A model generated the notes under the pieces. It did no database searches. It had not been told where the DNA came from and saw nothing but the letters and a program-made list of their open reading frames with translations. Shown here one piece after another: positions 4,794 to 7,240 of a stretch of DNA of 7,240 nucleotides. The stretch is from an uncultured Flavobacterium sp. (GTDB taxonomy: Bacteria > Bacteroidota > Bacteroidia > Flavobacteriales > Flavobacteriaceae), in the NCBI GenBank assembly GCA_946480635.1, contig CAMLKV010000109.1, positions 1-7,240 on the forward strand, read 5' to 3'. How positions within the stretch are numbered: position 1 is the stretch's first letter; each line of letters starts with the position of its first letter. A program made the position numbers and the translations under genes.

Positions 4794-7240
4794 TTATATC
4801 CAGTTTTTAACTCGGTTGAAGTCTAAAAAGTAACGTAAGCTAACAGAGAAAGTATGATTTAAATTATCTCCCCACAAATTATTAAAGTTTCTTGAGAAAT
4901 CTTTATCGATGCGTGAAAGGCCTCCGTTAAAATTAGATGAATTGTTACGGTATAATACATTTAATTGGCTACCTGGAGCTATCCACCAAGAGTAAGAACA
5001 ATCTAAATTCCATGAACTGAAATCTTGACTACCTAAATCAGTGTAATTAGTATATGTAAGGTCACCATCGTCTTCTAATTTTTTAAAATCTTTGCTTTCT
5101 ACATAGCTCCAGTAGTATCTTGAATTAATATTGATTGTCATTTTGTTGTTGATGGCTATTTTGCTTCTTAATGAAAGAGTTGAAGTGGTTACATTTCTTT
5201 TTTCGAAAATTATATTTGTAATGTCATCATTGTCATACATACCTATGGTATTTGCTTCTTTAAAATAGTCATAACCTAAAACCATTGATACTTTGTTGCT
5301 AAAACGGTATCTTGGACTTATATTGAAACCATAGCTGTTTCTTCCAAGTTCTGATGTTGTGCCTCCCCAAGGGTTAAAATCTATAGCAAATTTTTTATTA
5401 TAGTTTGATGAAAGATATGCCCATACTTCATAATATTCTGGTAGTTGTACATAACGTTTGTCTACTTGCGGCATATAAAAATCGTAGACTTTAGTTGGCC
5501 TAATGAATACCCCAGCTCCAAAACCGTCGTTGTCTTTTGAAGTAGCATCAAAATTGAAATTCACATTCGCACCTTGCAATTTACCTGTTGTGTTTTCAAT
5601 TTGTGTGTTTATATTCATGTTTGAATAGAATGTGTTGAATATACTGCTTGGTTTTAAAATTCTATAGTTTATGTTTCCATATGTTCCAAGGAAGTTTGTC
5701 TGGAAATTAATTCCTAAATCGTTGTTGTCAAACTTTTTGGTTACATAGTTTCCAGTTACGCTAAAGCGAATTTTACCACTTGTTTCAGCAAATTTCAGGG
5801 AAGTATTAATTCCTTCTTTGTTTGGATCATCTCTAAATTCATTTACCTTGCTGTACTTAAAGTCTCCTGATAAATTATAGGTATTTTTTTTGGTATTTAA
5901 GTCAAATACAAGTGCAGAAACATTAGCATCCCTAAATTCTCCATTTCTGGCTACATTGGTATTTACAAATGTAACGGATGAGTTTTTATTGAATCGTTGA
6001 TCTAACGTTATAATGTTATAGTTTGCAAGAGGTTCAACAGTTTGTCTTCTTCTTTCTTGGCTTTTTTCATTTAACATTGTTACCTCAGTTTTTTCGGTAA
6101 TCGCGTTAAGAAATCCTATTCCAAGCCCTTGCTTTGTTCTTCCTGATATTTTTATGGCATTAAGGAGATTAATTTTTTCAGGATAGTCATCTTCCAAGAC
6201 TTCATTTTCATTTTTAATTTCTTCTAGTTTTCCTCTTCTCAAAGAAGGTCTGCCTCCAATTCGTCGAGAGTAAAATAAATTTCCTTTATTGAATAAATCA
6301 GTGCCTTCAGTGAAAAATGGTCGGTTCTCATTTAATTGTTGTTCAAAGGGACCAAGATTTAGAATTTTGTTATCAAAAGCTGTTTGGCCAAAATCAGGAA
6401 TTAAAATAGCGTCAAGAGTAAAAGCGTCACTTATACCATATTTAATATCCATTCCTAATTTGAATTGAGATTCTGATCCACTTATTTTATTTGTGTTTTC
6501 ATAGAAAGATGAATAAGGGAAAAAGAAAAGGCGTGTAGGGGTTTTAATGTCTGTAATTCCGTTTAATATTCCTGACTGTTGTTCAAAAGTTCCTTTGTTG
6601 TTATCAACATAGTTCCATGTGTAGAGTTGTCTGTATCTTCGTAATTGTCTAAAGAATTGAATGCCCCAAACTTTTTCTTTGTCTTTTGAAAATCGTAATG
6701 CAGAATATGGTAGTTTAAATTCTGCTGACCAACCTTGTTCAGTAACTTTTACGTTGCTTTCCCAAATGGCATCCCAAGTTGTATCTTCTCCAGTTGTAGA
6801 ATTTGCATTTGCATCCCATTGTACACCAGCAGCAGTTACTAAAAAACGAAACTCTTGTTGACCATCATTATAACCGTTAACACTTACACCAAAAAAATCT
6901 GTTGAACCATCATCATCTCGTTGTGTAATTTCGCGCATTATTTTTTGTGGTTCATCATCATACATCATTGCGCCTATATATATTGCATCATCATCATATA
7001 AAACCTTAACCTCAGTTCTTTTTTCATAAGCTAAAGGTTTTCCGTTGTCAGGATTGTGCATTACAAAATCTCCAGCAATTTCAGCATTTTGCCAACTCGA
7101 TTCGTCAATAATTCCATCAATAGATATTTTGCCCGAAGTGCGAGATGCATTTACCTTCTTTTTTTCCGGCGCAATAAGTTTCTTTAGTTTTTCATTAGTC
7201 AATTCTGTTGATGAGGTGCTTTGACAAAATAAAAAAGGTG
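4794..7240 (-). CDS. DUF5916 protein: CBM9-like domain plus outer-membrane beta-barrel (5' end outside window)
   Basis: The frame is open from the window edge to the TAA at 4796-4794, giving 814 complete visible residues. It begins PFLFCQSTSSTEL, which looks like the end of a signal peptide core. The TTG at 7202-7200 within this stretch is an internal Leu codon rather than the start, and the real ATG should be a short way upstream. Counting from the first visible residue, about 32-215 form a CBM9-like beta-sandwich: ISIDGIIDESSWQNAE, then LYDDDAIYIGAMMYDDEP, the RDDDGSTDFFGV segment, and GWSAEFKLPYSALRF. From about 225 to the end, alternating aromatic strands rich in Asn, Tyr and Gly indicate the DUF5916 beta-barrel, ending in strands such as TFSVSLRYFLDF. 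The protein is expected in the outer membrane. The family's substrate is unknown to me, and carbohydrate binding is suggested only by the CBM9-like fold. No terminator hairpin other than the RNA element follows. Confidence 0.9.
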   Translation of the reverse strand, partial: PFLFCQSTSSTELTNEKLKKLIAPEKKKVNASRTSGKISIDGIIDESSWQNAEIAGDFVMHNPDNGKPLAYEKRTEVKVLYDDDAIYIGAMMYDDEPQKIMREITQRDDDGSTDFFGVSVNGYNDGQQEFRFLVTAAGVQWDANANSTTGEDTTWDAIWESNVKVTEQGWSAEFKLPYSALRFSKDKEKVWGIQFFRQLRRYRQLYTWNYVDNNKGTFEQQSGILNGITDIKTPTRLFFFPYSSFYENTNKISGSESQFKLGMDIKYGISDAFTLDAILIPDFGQTAFDNKILNLGPFEQQLNENRPFFTEGTDLFNKGNLFYSRRIGGRPSLRRGKLEEIKNENEVLEDDYPEKINLLNAIKISGRTKQGLGIGFLNAITEKTEVTMLNEKSQERRRQTVEPLANYNIITLDQRFNKNSSVTFVNTNVARNGEFRDANVSALVFDLNTKKNTYNLSGDFKYSKVNEFRDDPNKEGINTSLKFAETSGKIRFSVTGNYVTKKFDNNDLGINFQTNFLGTYGNINYRILKPSSIFNTFYSNMNINTQIENTTGKLQGANVNFNFDATSKDNDGFGAGVFIRPTKVYDFYMPQVDKRYVQLPEYYEVWAYLSSNYNKKFAIDFNPWGGTTSELGRNSYGFNISPRYRFSNKVSMVLGYDYFKEANTIGMYDNDDITNIIFEKRNVTTSTLSLRSKIAINNKMTININSRYYWSYVESKDFKKLEDDGDLTYTNYTDLGSQDFSSWNLDCSYSWWIAPGSQLNVLYRNNSSNFNGGLSRIDKDFSRNFNNLWGDNLNHTFSVSLRYFLDFNRVKNWI

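Noticed and set aside
6661..6861. A 66-codon plus-strand open frame
   Set aside because: It is antisense to the CBM9-like domain of the DUF5916 gene and has no supporting start signals or recognisable product.
6951..6998. Repeated ATC/TCA triplets resembling a microsatellite
   Set aside because: They encode the Asp clusters of the CBM9-like domain (YDDDA, YDDEP) with one preferred codon; no longer tandem repeat unit exists.

Overview
This AT-rich window (coding on one strand only) looks like a chromosomal piece of a member of the Flavobacteriia (Bacteroidota). The clues are the A/T-biased codons, A-rich translation starts without Shine-Dalgarno sequences, TAnnTTTG-type -7 promoter boxes, a DUF5916-type outer-membrane protein, and a TetR/ABC/HlyD-like gene order that I recall from flavobacteria. 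All six genes run on the minus strand, so the biological reading order is from 7240 down to 1.

Region 1 (7240-4794) is a 5'-truncated gene for a large DUF5916 protein: an N-terminal CBM9-like beta-sandwich followed by a predicted outer-membrane beta-barrel. The true start lies outside the window. Region 2 (4793-4681) is a short intergenic stretch almost filled by a foldable RNA element on the minus strand (4781-4693). It resembles the repeated flavobacterial RNA I recall as Flavo-1, and it ends 12 bases before the next start codon. Region 3 (4680-2592) is a two-gene operon: gpmI, the cofactor-independent phosphoglycerate mutase of glycolysis, and, 4 bases after it, a small lipoprotein with a thioredoxin fold and a single active-site cysteine. 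A strong intrinsic terminator (2511-2484) closes this unit.

Region 4 (2459-1) is a separate, probably self-regulated export operon. A perfect 23-bp palindrome sits just upstream of a TAnnTTTG box and of a TetR-family repressor gene. The repressor gene overlaps by 4 bases (ATGA) an ABC exporter-like gene, which is followed 9 bases later by the first 24 codons of what is probably a HlyD-type membrane-fusion protein. The ABC protein keeps Walker A but has lost or altered the Q-loop, signature, Walker B and H-loop residues, so it is unlikely to be an ordinary ATP-hydrolysing exporter.

I see no phage, transposon, CRISPR array, tRNA or rRNA. No clearly new multi-gene system is visible. The items most worth a second look are the structured RNA in front of gpmI, the operator palindrome, and the degenerate ABC protein co-expressed with a repressor and an adaptor.
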